A stretch of 64,000 nt of DNA from Liolophura sinensis (lineage: Eukaryota; Mollusca; Polyplacophora; Chitonida; Chitonidae): contig NC_088299.1 in assembly GCF_032854445.1 (NCBI RefSeq), positions 2,579,001-2,643,000 on the forward strand, written 5' to 3'. Within the stretch, counting starts at the first letter, position 1. Each line of letters opens with the position of its first letter. Under the pieces are notes generated by a model. It had not been told where the DNA came from. It saw only the letters and a program-made list of their open reading frames with translations, and did no database searches. Below are positions 24,001 through 36,373 of the stretch, in pieces. The translations under genes were made by a program, and so were the position numbers.

Positions 24001-27000
24001 CAATCCACCCGTGTGCGAGCAATTCATCTTTAATTCCACAACCCAAAATGACGAGTTCTGCCTTCGTTCCCACAGGAAGTTAGATTTAGCCAAGTTCAGC
24101 GCCTCACTGGTACAAAAACAAAAACTACGATAGATCGCCTGTCAGAATTGCCATTGAGTTAAAGATGATTACATATTTTCCATGACTCACACCAATGAAA
24201 TCTTAAGACCTTTGATAAACCTTTAACCCAAAGAGCGCATGCACACAATCTTCAGATGGCCATCATAGCATTTACAAAAAGGTCAAAAAGACAAAGATTT
24301 CATTTATACATGCATTAAAAAAATATAAATAAAAAAAGAAAATTGTTTATTGCTTGTAGAAAACCGAATGTTCACCATAAAAATTCAAAATTAATTCTGG
24401 AAATGTATTCATGTGATGATGCGTTATAAAAAGCCATACCAGTACCCAGTTTTTCACTTCTACTATTGCTGTCCCTTTTTATAGGTGGAAGAAGCCGGAA
24501 TGCTCGGCGTACAGCAAAGACTTTTCCCCACGTACGAGGTACAGATATATATGCAGATCACAGTGGTGGAAGGCGAGTGACCGTCAACGATTGTTAGACT
24601 ACACCAAAGACAAGAGGACCGACAAGTATAGAGAACTTTGGAATCAAATTCTCTGCTAAAGGCTGGACTCACACCAGCATCTCTGGTCTCTATATCTCTG
24701 GTCTCTATGAGACAGGTTTTTGGAAAAAAAAAAATCTCTTAATCTACTGACTTTGAAAATCATACAAACTTTCTTTTTTGACATGTAATTTCGCTGGACC
24801 AGAATTTTAAGGGTGTTATATTTAGAAATACTGCATGTACTGAATACATACTAGACAATATTACTAGTGACGTTCTATCGTTAATACTGTACCTTTTGTA
24901 CAAAACAATTACAGCAAGTTCACGATTTCGCTTCGCAATGGTATCAATGTTAAAAGGTGGTATCGCAAAATGTACTGCATATATTGACTTCCCCGTTTTG
25001 CATACTTGTAAAGTGCAATACTACGAGGGGTAAGATCCATCATGGATGCCCTACATGGGTTTTTTTTTTGCTAGGGTAAATGCTTAAGCCCTTTATACGC
25101 GTACCTTAAGTTTTTAATTCAGCCCTGTACATTCCCTGCAACTTTTGATGACCATCTCCACAAAATTTCATGAATTTCCAGTGGAGGTAGTTACGCAAAT
25201 TAAGCTCATTAATATGCAAATTAATGTAAGTATATATTTGAAACCGCCCAAAGACACGTAAATGATTAATAACAAATCTGTACAAAATGAATTTTGATAG
25301 AGGTTAAGAGATATAGCGATGCCGATAGTTTTGCAAATTGAGCGGATTAATATGGAGTTTTAATCCCAGGAAAAACCTAAAATAACCAAGAGGTGGAAAT
25401 CCCATCGATCATCAACCATGAATTCCATGTAAATACGTTCAACTCGTAGATGCAACAGTGAAGAAAGAGCCGGTAGTAATGGATATTAAACTGATTAATA
25501 TGCAAATTAATGCAAGGATAAACCTAGAAATGCCAAAAGACCGACAGGGCTACCTCAAAAAGCTCAAAAACTACGTAATATATATGCACCTCGCAGTCAT
25601 CTTCCTAGTAGGGGTTCCTAGTGCAGGCTTATCAGATGGAGAGTTTGGGGCCTGGTTAGCTTCGGGTCCATACATGTCTAGAAAGTTGTCCCCTATGGCT
25701 GAGGCGCGATAATAGTCATCGCCGCTAGAGGGCATCAGATGCTCAATGGGAATGGAACAGGGGTCGTCCATCGACGCACTGCCGGCACACTTATCTTGCG
25801 AGCCATTTACAAATCCGCCTTTTAGATACACTTCATCGAAATTCATATTAGCGAACTCTATGATTATCACCGTTCTGTCCGATGGTTCAAATTTACCTGC
25901 AATATATTAGAAGAAATGAATTATATTGTTGCGTGGGTTCTAGATTTTGTGGCATATCTTAATACCAGACACGTCTTCTCTAGTCTCCCAATATCTTTTG
26001 TCCTATTATAAGGATGTTTTGAGAGTCCCAGTGCTATACTTTCAAAAAGAAAACAAATTATGCAAATCCCACAAGTGGTGGGAAAGGGGAATTTATAAAT
26101 ATAGTAAATATTTTCCACACTTTTTCAGGAGTACAGGACATTTAAAAACAATGGAGTATGATGGACGTTTAAAACCACTCCTTATAATGGAATCCGACAC
26201 ATTCATGCATAAATAAATGCTGACGAGATCTGATCTTGTCTAATTTGTATTATAATTTGGTCTTCAAGAAACAAGTGTTCATATTTCAATTTAACCTGCG
26301 GATGGTCGTGGTTTCCCCTCTGGCTCTACCCGGTTTCGTCCCACCATAATGCTGGCCGCCGTCGTATTCTCGAGTACGGCTTAAAACACCAAACCAATAA
26401 ATAGTTCAGTTTACTTATATTTTCATGATTCGGATTTCGATTTTGCATGTAAAGAAAGAGCAAAAAATATCAGATTACTGTGTTGTATTTTCTCTGCATT
26501 ATCCTTCCATTTCGGGTTTATGATGATACATTAGCAAGGCTAGGTACGATGCGCATTTTGTCCATGCCAGCATGTATATAAATTTATCTTAGTTGTCCTA
26601 TTTAAATAGGAGGGTATTTTTTTTTGGAAGGGCGGGGGGGCGGGGGGGAGAATCCTTGCCTTTCATAACACAAGATATTGACGAAGGTATAAACTAACTT
26701 CATTACCGATCTTTAATCTCCTTTTTGGTGAAAGTAATTATTTGGGCTACACTAAAACAAATTCCACCGAATTTGTTCTTTTCGCTTTTTTTGCCAAAAA
26801 TCACCGGTATAGTGTTTGTGCAGGTCAGCGTTATATGCTGGAAATGTATAACATTTTACGCCACTAGTCAAGAGTCAGGAATCTATTACCAGATTTGTTT
26901 TCAGTGAAACCTTTAAAACTTAAATATTTTGCATCTAAATATTGTTCACGAAGTTCAAATTGGAGACCGTGCATCTTCAACGTGAAACTTGTTGCATTTT

Positions 27001-28617
27001 CAAAGTTTTAACTGCCAAGATCCTTACAGGTATATTCAAGTCAAATGTCAAAGTTTGACGGCAGTCCTTACTAACTAATCGGCCAAGGTACCCGTGAGTA
27101 ATTACAATATCCACTCTAAAATGCTTTAACAGTTCATAATTTTCTTTTTTAAATTTTATTTAAAAGAAAAAATTACTTATTCGGTTATGACTTCCATACG
27201 ATGCCAGAATTGCACATTTACTTGTGTGTGTCACCGTTATTTTCAACGTTACGTTAGCGCCTTACTGATAAAAACATTAGAAATTATTTAAGGATCGACT
27301 AATTTTTTAGGTTTATGGGGTATAAACGAAAAATTCACTGTATGAACTGTATGAATCCTTCTCTATAATTTAATTTAAGGAATAAAAAGGGTACTCAAAT
27401 GTTTTACTTTCATTAGAAACAGAAATGTTAATTGTTTTTTTTTCAGAAGGGAGCGCATCAGGCTCCAGAATAAACACATTTTAGGAGGGAGATTCTTTGG
27501 GCCAATGAAATTGGTGATCAAAGTTCTACAGTTACTAAGCAACGTCATGTGCACAGGGAACCAAATGACGAGACAGTTTACATCTCCGGGTCGTTTCAAG
27601 AAGAATTGTGAAGTTTTTCGAAAACCATTCGAAAACCATAATGTGAATTACGAGCTAGGGAACTTTGAGTTAGGCGCAGAAGATGCAGAGGGAGGTAAAT
27701 TTATTTCACGAGATGCATTTTCTAGAGAAGGCGTTTGAGCGGTTTATAAGAGACTACTGGTGTTGTATGCCAAGGACATGCAGGTAGGGACTTCGTCATG
27801 CCGGTTGCAAAACACGCGTAGTTGTAGCATATGGATAGTACCTCAGTATTTCAAACATACTGGTTGTCCAAGAACAATGTATGTTAAACATCAGTTGGAA
27901 AGTGATTTTGATCAAACTGGCTTGTGCTTGTTGAGCACTCGCATTTGGCTATACATATGCCCTCGCTGACCCAGTACGTCAACGCGTGTTTGTGATCAAG
28001 AGGTCTTAATTCATCCCAGACTGTCCACAGAATTTGCACTGATGCTCCGGTTTATGAATGTCGATACAATGCAGACGAAAGCAGATGTATTATGTATTCT
28101 GTGTGTCATTTTACACGAGGTGCGTTGTCTCTTTCAGTTCTATTCTTAGAAAAAGTAGTTCTACGTGGGCGTGGTTACATTTTTTCCGGTTTATTGGGGT
28201 ATAATCGCAAATCTGACCAATCGGATTGCGCCTTACAAGTGTACATTCAGGAATATTAAAGTATATATCTTTACCATTTATAGGTTACAATGAAAACCAT
28301 AACAATAGTAGCGGCGTTACAACTCCCGGTCACCTCGTGTTTTATTTATTTGATTGGTGTTTTACGACGGCGGTCAATATTCTTGTGGGAGGGGACTGGG
28401 CAGAGCCAGGGGAAATCCCAAGACCATCCGAGGTTGTTCCACACCTTCCCATCCACGGTCGTAGAGAAAGCCAGCATGAGCTGCTTGGTATTTAAGAAAC
28501 AGTTATACAAGACAATAGGGACTTACCAGTTTGCCGTCGTGCCAACCTGCTATCAAGGATATGGCCTTCAGCCATCAAGATACTCAAGCAGAACACGACC
28601 GTGCGAAACATAGTCAT
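21025..28617 (-). CDS. Unrecognised secreted six-cysteine protein, copy C (335 aa, basic insertion)
   Basis: Four coding exons on the minus strand: 28617-28527 (signal peptide MTMFRTVVFCLSILMAEG), 25896-25590, 24106-23989 and 21516-21025 (stop at 21027-21025). The sum is 1008 nt with matching phases. I do not recognise the family. The protein shares with copy D the blocks IEF...KGGF, DPCSIP..HL.P, FWVVEL.MNCS and a C-terminal CGYANIF.Y, plus six aligned cysteines, suggesting three disulfides in a secreted fold. Possible N-glycosylation sites are NGS, NSS and NCS. The last exon is 163 codons against 71 in copy D, owing to two basic, Arg/Ser-rich insertions ending in RSRKR (277-281), a furin-type cleavage motif. 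LARRQ just after the signal peptide may be another processing site. A TATA box and non-coding exon lie upstream at about 29.3 kb. Function unknown; an extracellular or biomineral-matrix role would be guesswork. Confidence 0.75.
22010..22300 (-). mobile_element. S2-type SINE, partial
   Basis: GAGTGCTTGGGATTTAACG, GACGAAGGAATCCTTAGG and CGCCAAGCGTGCAAGTTAC modules in the last intron of gene C. Confidence 0.8.
22470..23487. mobile_element. Inverted repeat pair bracketing a composite insertion
   Basis: TCGTTTCATAAAAAGTGTAA at 22472 and its near complement ACACTTTTGTGAAACGG at 23472-23487, about 1 kb apart in an intron of gene C. A full SINE (22600-22853) sits between them. Confidence 0.4.
22600..22853 (-). 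mobile_element. S1 SINE, full length
   Basis: From TTTATTTATTTGATTGGTG to the tRNA-like head, whose minus-strand reading starts GGGCCTCCGTGGCTCAGTTA. A good reference copy for the family. Confidence 0.9.
26296..26405 (+). mobile_element. S1 SINE 3' fragment
   Basis: CTGCGGATGGTCGTGG to GTACGGCTTAAAACACCAA, in an intron of gene C. Confidence 0.8.
28335..28490 (-). mobile_element. S1 SINE, partial
   Basis: TTTATTTGATTGGTGTTTTA and CCAGCATGAGCTG; ends 37 bp from the signal-peptide exon of gene C. Confidence 0.8.
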
Positions 28618-29227
28618 CCGTGCCCCGTCTGTAACAAGCGCAAAATCGGGTCTGAAAGGCATGCAAGGCGACATCAAGGTTTACAGCGAGATTCACAGGT
28701 TGGCAGATACACTCGTGTTTGCAGGCAAGTCCTATAATTGCAAAGAAAATTCAACTAGAAAAGCGGGATTTAGCAGTACATGAACCGTATCCTCTGGTCA
28801 AGAACAGAAGAGACGCTCCCTTCCACGCCTGTACATTTCGTGGGACTGTTTTAAGCTGATGCTGCTGTAATGTGGTAAAGAGACCTCAATGGTAGGGGGC
28901 TTCATCGACTAGCAAAGGCATAAACAACTGCCGATTTCGAGTAGTCTTCCACACAGATCCCGTGTTAAGTGAATGGTTCATGTTAATTTATAAGATGTCA
29001 AATATTTGACCAACTTACAAACCTACATTGTACTTGTTTGCAGCGGAGGCTGGTGCCTATGCTTCCGAACTGAATTTCCAGCCATAGAAGGAAGTCAGTT
29101 TATGAAAACAGTAGACATAAAAATAGTATAAAATTTAAATACGATAAATGTAAGCACCAACACAAACATGATTTGGTATCCTTTAGAAATATGACGTAGA
29201 TCTTGTGAGAATTAGCAGATTACTTAC

Positions 29228-29298
29228 CTCCGCACGAAAGAAGAAAACAGAAATCGACGCCCCAACCACCGCGGCCACCAGGACCAACCCTTCTGTAT
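29228..29298 (-). other. Predicted non-coding exon 1 of gene C
   Basis: The 3' boundary is set by the strong donor GAG|GTAAGTA. The 5' end is estimated from the TATA box. No ATG occurs, although one frame is hydrophobic. It would splice to the exon ending at 28628, which starts 11 nt before the signal-peptide ATG. Confidence 0.45.
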
Positions 29299-29323
29299 GG
29301 CAGAGGGCGGGCTGTGCTAAGAC

Positions 29324-29329
29324 TTTATA
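29324..29329 (-). promoter_or_regulatory. TATA box for secreted-protein gene C
   Basis: TATAAA on the minus strand within a palindromic CTTTATAAAG. About 30 bp downstream begins a GC-rich stretch without any ATG that ends in a consensus donor GAG|GTAAGTA at 29228/29227, that is, a non-coding first exon. The next coding exon, with the signal peptide, starts with acceptor TTACAG at 28629. Confidence 0.6.
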
Positions 29330-30224
29330 AAGGCCTGCCAGAAAGAGGCGCGCGTCGGTGAGTTAGACCGTCATCAAACAGTTAATCTGTATGTACGACG
29401 ACACGAATAAAAAATTCACGAAAAAGTTCTACAAATCCTCTACTATGCATTTGCGCAGGAAAAATCTGTTGGCCAGCATGTGTGTATTTGATGTCGATGA
29501 TATATGATTAAGGTCAGTACAAACGTATGTATTCAGTGTTGACGGCGAAGCTATAGACTCCATTGCTGATTAAACACTTCATTACAGGCCATACTCTCAT
29601 CTCAACACTTTATGCTTGGTTTCGGACATGCTTTACATTGGTACATGTATCTGGAATCTTAAGATGCCAGCATTTTTATTCAATCACATTAGCGATGACC
29701 GGCATTGTCTACCTTAACTTAGACATATTAACTATATTTATTCAAAGCACTGTGTTGTGGCGATATTTCTTTGATAAATATGGTTGACTCGCAGTTCATT
29801 TCACAAGGATTGACTGGCACCTTAGCTACTGACACTGATAGGAGTTTAAGCAACATGACGTTTGAAATAATCTGTAGTGACAAGTACGCAGTGTATGGAA
29901 TAAGTTTATTTCACAGTAGAAAAAACAACTCACTGTACATGGACTTGTTTGAAAGGCTATCGCAGGACTGTCATTTTAAGGCAAAATAGACGTGATAGAA
30001 ATTAATGGCGAAACCAAAATAAAACAGGCTACACTGACCGGCCGATCTCATAAAGTGACTTTACGTTGCTCGTTCAAAACACTGCGTATTGTAGCATGTT
30101 GTATGAAGGGAACTCGGGACATACAGTTTATTTCTTGTGGAAAGTCGCCTACATTCAGCGGTCTGTAAAATCAGTCATACTCACTATCACGTATCACGTG
30201 TCAGTGACACGTAACTCATTGCCT

Positions 30225-31400
30225 CAGTGACGCAATAATTATTCCAAAACCACTGGCATGCTGGATATTGGGTATCAACGTGTTTTGACGGAGGTCGACA
30301 CCAGTTACCTAAACTGCTATCGGTTTTACAGTAAACCCTGTTTGTAACACTGTCATATTTGAAATTATTAACACGTTTAGTATAATATAACCTTGCGGGA
30401 CGCAACCGTTGGCTGTCGAAAAAGTGGGTTTCTGAAGACCTTTACGTTTGCAGTGAAACAAGGGAGATTACGAAGCCTTTAGTGGAGAATCAACCTTGCT
30501 GATGACAAAGCAATAGAAATTTTTATCCTCTAGCCAATGTATTTATTTATTTGATTAGAGCTTACGTCCAAATCAATAATATTCCACCGATGACGGCGGC
30601 CATCGCTATGATAGGAAGAAAACGAGGGAAACACACGACCGTCCGCAGGTTGCCCCACGTATGGCCGGTGGGGAAGCCAGCATGAGCTGGCCTTGAACTA
30701 ACAGCAATCCCAAGACAATGTTTGTTGTGGGATGAGACATGTTATCTTTCCTGGCAGTAGGTGCATCCGGTTAACCTTTCTGTTGAAGTCCGTTTTATTC
30801 CAATCCCCGGTTTACTCCCACGATAATGTTGGCCGCCTTCGGATAAGTGAAATATTCATATTGGATAAGTAAAATTATTCCAGTCTACTGGCCCAATCGT
30901 CGTCAAACTTTGTAGCATATGGTTCTTAGCTTAGCTTCCACACTAACGCCCTACACATTGACATGTTGTACGTTTATCTTATTGCCAGGAAAATGCAATT
31001 AGAATACTTGTTATAATTTATAATTTTAAACTTCATTAGTCTTGTTTCAACACGATTATTGACGGGTGACGTCATAATTATTCCAGAACAAGTGGCATGC
31101 TGGACAATGGGCGTGGAGAGTAATTTGTTTTACAATAGGTGCACCAACATTGCAGTTAGATCAAACACCATGCAGTAACACAGCCAACACCAGTGTCCCT
31201 GCGAATAAACTACATGTACATTGTTTTAATAACAAAATTTTCTAGCATCCAGCGCTACAAACATACTACCGTGATATCATATACAGAAAAAAAAAGAGAT
31301 TAAATAAAATTCATTTATGAAGGTTACTAGTATGTTACACTAAAACGTGCGGACCATGTGAAATATGGCAGTGTCAGAAACAAGTCGATAGCAGTTCGGT
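30225..31400. repeat. Intergenic repeat cluster with direct and inverted pairs
   Basis: TAATTATTCCA(A/G)AAC..TGGCATGCTGGA occurs at about 30233 and again at 31073 (direct). ACACCAGTTACC(T/G)AAC at 30299 recurs inverted at 31390-31405. An S1 SINE lies between. Confidence 0.5.
30540..30880. mobile_element. Two S1 SINE pieces in opposite orientation
   Basis: 30540-30715 is minus (TTTATTTGATTAGAGCTTAC ... CCAGCATGAGCTGG); 30785-30880 is a plus 3' fragment (GTTGGCCGCCTTCGG, GTGAAATATTC). Confidence 0.7.
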
Positions 31401-32589
31401 AACTGGTGTCATTCTCATTCAAAACATACATGTACTGAACTCCGCCCAGTGTTCAGAATGTTACCCGAGGCAATGAGTTCTTGCCGTCGAAACCGAGCCT
31501 GTTCCGTTTAAAATTACGAATGATAAAAGTGTTCGGACATTTTCTGTGCAGTAGAAATTATGGATTTTCAACACATCCATATGTAGAGCTTGTGTTGTTA
31601 CGTGCCACAGATGAAAGCCAATTTTGGCAGACGGTATGACTGATTTCACAGACAGCTGAATATAGGCGGCTGGCTAAAAGAAATTGACTGTTGTGCCACC
31701 CTAACCACATTTTTGGAAATTTCTGACAATATTATTGTCAAATTAATCATCCAAAATTTACAATTAGTGTTGGTTACATATCTTTATCAGTTTGTAAATA
31801 TAACATATTTCGACAAGGACAGATTGGGTGCCCCACATTACCACATGACGGTTGTTTTTTTCGTAATAAATCTGGCTTTGCTAAGGAAAAATAATGCAAA
31901 GTCACAATATTTTTCTTAAAGGAATGGCTCTCCCGAGGTGGTTTTCTTACCAGCTGACCCTGACAAATTACTATGGTATCCTGCCCAATATGTACTCATT
32001 GTGACACGGGCAACCGTTCTCAGTTCCCTGCTCAAATGTGTGGTCCAAAATGCATCATTTTAACACTTAAACAGCAAAATCCAATTTATGGCATCGACAT
32101 CTGTCTATCCACTATAAGAAACCAGACTGACAACCGAGAGCTAATAGGTTTTTTGGACGTGACAGCAAGTTATCACGTGATGCGTTCAGCGCTAATAATT
32201 GGCCAAGTTCATAAGGTCTTCTACAACATGGCTACTCTGAGTGAATTGTCCGTCGGTATCATATCCCAAATGATGAACTTCATCTTCTCGGCTTTCAAAA
32301 CTTCATAGAATTTTTTAAATATTTTTCTGTGATGGAAAAAATGATATAGGACACAACTATGTATATACAGTGGCAGACTTTATGTTCACTTTAAATATTC
32401 CTACGTGCGGCATACATCGATCAAATAAACGATACTTAACCTTATGAAGTCTGTCGTTGATGCCTACAAAGCCCATTGTGTGAGAAAACTAATACGCATG
32501 TACCCTTATGATTGTGAGACAATACCCGGATTAATTATAAACCTTACAGCATATTCGGGTTGTCAAAGGCATGCCCTTGGTTCACATTC

Positions 32590-32845
32590 CTTTCTGCTAG
32601 ATCATTTATTAATCTCATTGCCCCCACTGAAGTATCATGCCGATAACACGAGACTGGAGACCCTACCTATTCATATTACACTGACATCGGGCCAACCAGT
32701 TATGTTTCCTTGCTCTAATGTATCAGTGCAGAGCGCAAAGCGAGGCAACAACAACTACTCACAAAAGTGCCATTTTTGTAAGTCTCTGGTATGACCAGAC
32801 TGATACCGACTCTTTTGGTTTGATCCCAGGTCTACCGGCATGTCA
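32590..32845 (-). mobile_element. S3-type SINE
   Basis: CACTGAAGTATCATGCCG, TACACTGACATCGGGCCAAC and AAGTCTCTGGTATGACC modules, in the region downstream of gene D. Confidence 0.8.
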
Positions 32846-33151
32846 CGTGCGTATATCCTTCACCCTTAGTTAAAAGAAAAAGAGAGGAACCGAAAAACAC
32901 ACGATTCAAGAGCTTTAATTTGGACTTGAAAACGTTACATTCGGAGGAAAAACAAAACAAGCCTGAAAATACAAGGATGATTTCAAATAAAGTTTCTGTA
33001 ACATTCAAGTAAAACATAACGACTGAAAAAAAAACCCCAATGAAAACAAAAAACAAAACTTATCTGAAAACCAAAAATGAGATAACAGTTGGTTATCAAG
33101 TAGAGGTGTGAACTTGAACAATGCTGGCATGTAGGTTACATGTTATAGTTC

Positions 33152-36100
33152 CTACAGGTCGATGATCTTGTTTACTTCACAGTAGCTTTTCTTGTAATAG
33201 AATATATTTGCATATCCGCAGAAGCCGATGTGACTTTCCGCTATATACGGGATGTCCCCACCGATCCCACCCACGCAGGACTCGTCCACAGCTCTATTCG
33301 AGGCAGTCTTACCCTCGATGTCGTGTTCGAACCAAAGACGGTCAATCCGAGGCAATTTACCCACCACCTGTAAAGAAGAAAATACTATCAGTATGCCTGT
33401 TGCACAAGCTCACTCTAGAATTCCAAAATTTAAATGCGTTTTACTATTTTAAAATTTTTATTTATTTGTTTATTTCAATAGTGTCAAACGCCCTACTCAA
33501 GTAAATTTTATTTATATGACGGCGGCCATCATTATGGTGGGAGGAAACCGAGCAAAACTCTAAGGAACCCACGACCATCCGCAGGTTGCTCTCAGACATT
33601 ACATTTGGTGCGGAAATAAAGGACAGCGATAACGACTTTAGAGGAAGATGTACAAAAAACTACGAGAATGGAAGTTTTGAAATACCACTAATACTAATAA
33701 CACCAGATTTTATACACAAACACAGGGATTTTATACACAAAGAACTTATTTAAGCACTCCTCTGATTGTCACTGTGGTGATTTTGTACACACGCTATTAA
33801 CGTTTTTCTGTACCGAAAGAATGTAAAATGTGATTGGAACCCTGTGACCCTTTGGCTAATGAAAAACGACAAAATGATTGGAATCTTATGTGTTTTAATG
33901 GTAACGCACATGAATTTCTATCACCACTGGTTTTATGCTTTATGTTGAAGCAGTAGTTGACATTACTCATTAAAAACGTTTGGTGCTGTTTTAGTCAAGA
34001 TTGGGTGTATCCGTCGAGTGCCTGGAGGACAGCCTGAATTCTCGCACCACAGTCAGCCTTCTGGTATTGTGAAGGGGAAGTTAATGCAATACCTCGTGCA
34101 AAGCAGCTCCCAATTGTGTCAGATGATCGTCGTGTGCAAGAAAGGGATCCGCTAGTACGTGATCTGGCCTAGTTGGTTATCGTTCAAACACATGGAATCG
34201 AAGGTGTACAATATCGCATTGTGAAAACCAGGGAGGTGCTTAACTATCTTCTTTGTGTATATATTATTCTTGAACAGTGATAATGAATTGCATGATTTTT
34301 TAAACGATGTCATAAAACGGGCAAATTTAGCCAACAAACCTTTACTTCGAAGAAGCCGTAGGTTTCCGAACAATCCATATCCAGTTCAACCAACCAGAAT
34401 GTAGACTTGTTGCGGTCACGTGTCGTCTTCGTCTGCTTTCCGCTCGTGTCCGAGTTGCATCTCGACAAAGCGGCCCTGTTCAGTGAAGAGATAAAAGGCT
34501 ACTAAGTGATTATAGCGGCATTTTGGAATCTCAGGCTGGATTATCTAGAGCACGTCATCGGTTCATGTGTACGTACAAACTTACATGTAAATGTCTGTTT
34601 GATTGAGATTTGACGCCATCCTCCAGAATATCTGACTTATGTACATCATCCATAAGCAGATACGTTTCAGTTAAATGGCAAACGCATCACAGAAATAGCC
34701 ATTCGGTACGGTATTTCATCGTTTCAATCAATTCATTCGACAAATCTCACTGTTTTAACGCGGCTTTACCAAGATTCCATTTTCCTCATGGGCGTGCCGG
34801 CAGCTTCTCTGCCGTCGTGAAGCCCCTGGTTCTCCTCCGCTCCCAGCATGTCCAGATACTTCTCCCCTTGAGCCCAGTCCGTGTAGTTACTGTTATCGCC
34901 TTCAGGGATCAAGTGTCTCATCGGGATAGAACACGGATTGTTCGAGGCTATTCCGGAGCAGCTAAATGTGGACGAGCCAGTGTATCCGCCACGGAGAAAC
35001 ACGCTCTCAAACAGATCTTTGTCGAATTCTATGGCGATGATGGTTTTTAGACCAATCATATCGCTGGCGGATGGAACTTCTGTGGGGTCTTCCGTCAGCC
35101 AATCAGGGTCATTATCGTCTGGTTTCATAGTGGTGACGGGAGCCTGCATTTCTGTGGGAAAACAAAGAAAAGTAATTTATAATTGATCAGCCAGATGGTG
35201 TAGACTTTCCACTTACAAGTACTTCACTGAATGAATGTGGAGGCAATTTTCTACATTCGGTCATAAGATTTATCTGTTAATTTGGTTTATTCATTAATAC
35301 ATTATTTGTTTATACCATTAGATCTTTATAAATGTTAGTAATGCGTTCACCACATTGTAATTAATATCACCGATTTTTTTTTTTTTTTTTTGGCCTCATT
35401 TTGCTTAAGCCTTAGTTGCGAGTGTTTAAGTATTTACATGGACATTGGGGTTAGTCATTGAGAGACCGGATGTATCGGTTACGTTTCACCATTTAACAAC
35501 GAAGACACAGTCGTCTCGGATATAGATTCCTCGGCATGCTGCAGCAGTTTATATTCATAATCCACACGCGAGACTTTATCACCTGAATGACGGTTCAAGT
35601 TTATGAGCGACGCAATTTGGTACATAAAATTGCGAGTCAGCTTACATGGGGTTGGCAGGAGCTCATGACGTTCCGGTAATCAAATCATGAACTTCATATT
35701 AAACATGCATACTGGAAGTATTGCGAAAGCAAGATATGGCCCTGCCGGTTTGAGTCGTCGAAATTCACAAGATAACAAAAATGATCAGAATTTTGTTCAA
35801 AGTACACAAAACGCCTGACAAAACCGTATTTATCAAACGTCTTAAGGGTTGAGTCAAAAATTCAAACACAGCTACAATTAAAATGTTTCGATTTAGAATA
35901 TATAAAATTCGTAAACTTATTTTTTTACTGCAGAGCAATGTACTAACCACAATTTTATTTCTTTTTTGTTCTGAGTTTGGCTTTTCTTGCCATTGAGGAT
36001 TTAAGTCTAAAGTTGCTTAATAAATATAGGCCCTGGTTTGTAACAAGTATAGGTTAGAACAAATATCCAACCGTTTTGAAAATCAAGCCCGAAAAACCGA

Positions 36101-36373
36101 TTCGTCACGGACAGACGGATCGACGGACTGACAGAAAATCCGGTAATCGGATTCGTGGAGGACAGACAGAGGAACAGACGGACTGAAAGACTAGTTGTAA
36201 ACCTATAGTTCCATCTGGTATAGCGGTAAATGAAATTTACAGCAAATAAAGTCACCTGGGTTCTCTTCTTCAAAATCATCCCAAGTCATATCCCGGGATA
36301 GATCTGAATCGAGCTGGTTGACAACTGCGGCACGGCATACTGTCAGACACGCCAAAGCCACGGGCAACAGCAT
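33152..36373 (-). CDS. Unrecognised secreted six-cysteine protein, copy D (283 aa)
   Basis: Four coding exons on the minus strand: 36373-36256, 35151-34770, 34475-34340 and 33367-33152 (stop at 33154-33152). The sum is 852 nt, with intron phases the same as copy C. The N terminus is a clear signal peptide (MLLPVALACLTVCRA) followed by an acidic stretch rich in D and E. The conserved core has FLRGGY, NPCSIPMRHLIPEG, FWLVELDMDCSETYG and the C-terminal CGYANIFYY..YCEVN. Seven cysteines are in the mature chain, six aligned with copy C. NYT and NKS are possible glycosylation sites. An in-frame ATG at 36442 would give a longer hydrophobic leader; I chose 36373 because it gives a standard signal peptide and a TTCTTCAG acceptor-like site lies between the two at 36403-36410. 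Tandem with copy C, 4.5 kb apart, same direction. No family name can be given from sequence alone. Confidence 0.75.
33455..33600 (-). mobile_element. S1 SINE, partial, in gene D intron
   Basis: TTTATTTATTTGTTTATTTC, ATATGACGGCGGCCATCATT and CCATCCGCAGGTTGCT. Confidence 0.8.

Larger units (their letters stand above)
29330..33151. other. Intergenic region between genes C and D
   Basis: Apart from SINE pieces and the duplicated blocks at 30.2-31.4 kb, no gene is seen. The open frames here (for example 31973-32308) lack homology, splice context and codon bias that would support them. Confidence 0.55.

Noticed and set aside
29228-29298. Hydrophobic frame (LVLVAAVVGASISVFFF) as a signal peptide exon for gene C
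   Set aside because: No ATG upstream in the GC-rich leader, and the phase at the donor does not fit the next coding exon; the exon at 28527-28617 fits both.
34610-35050. 146-codon plus-strand open frame
   Set aside because: Antisense to the well-supported exon 34770-35151 of gene D.
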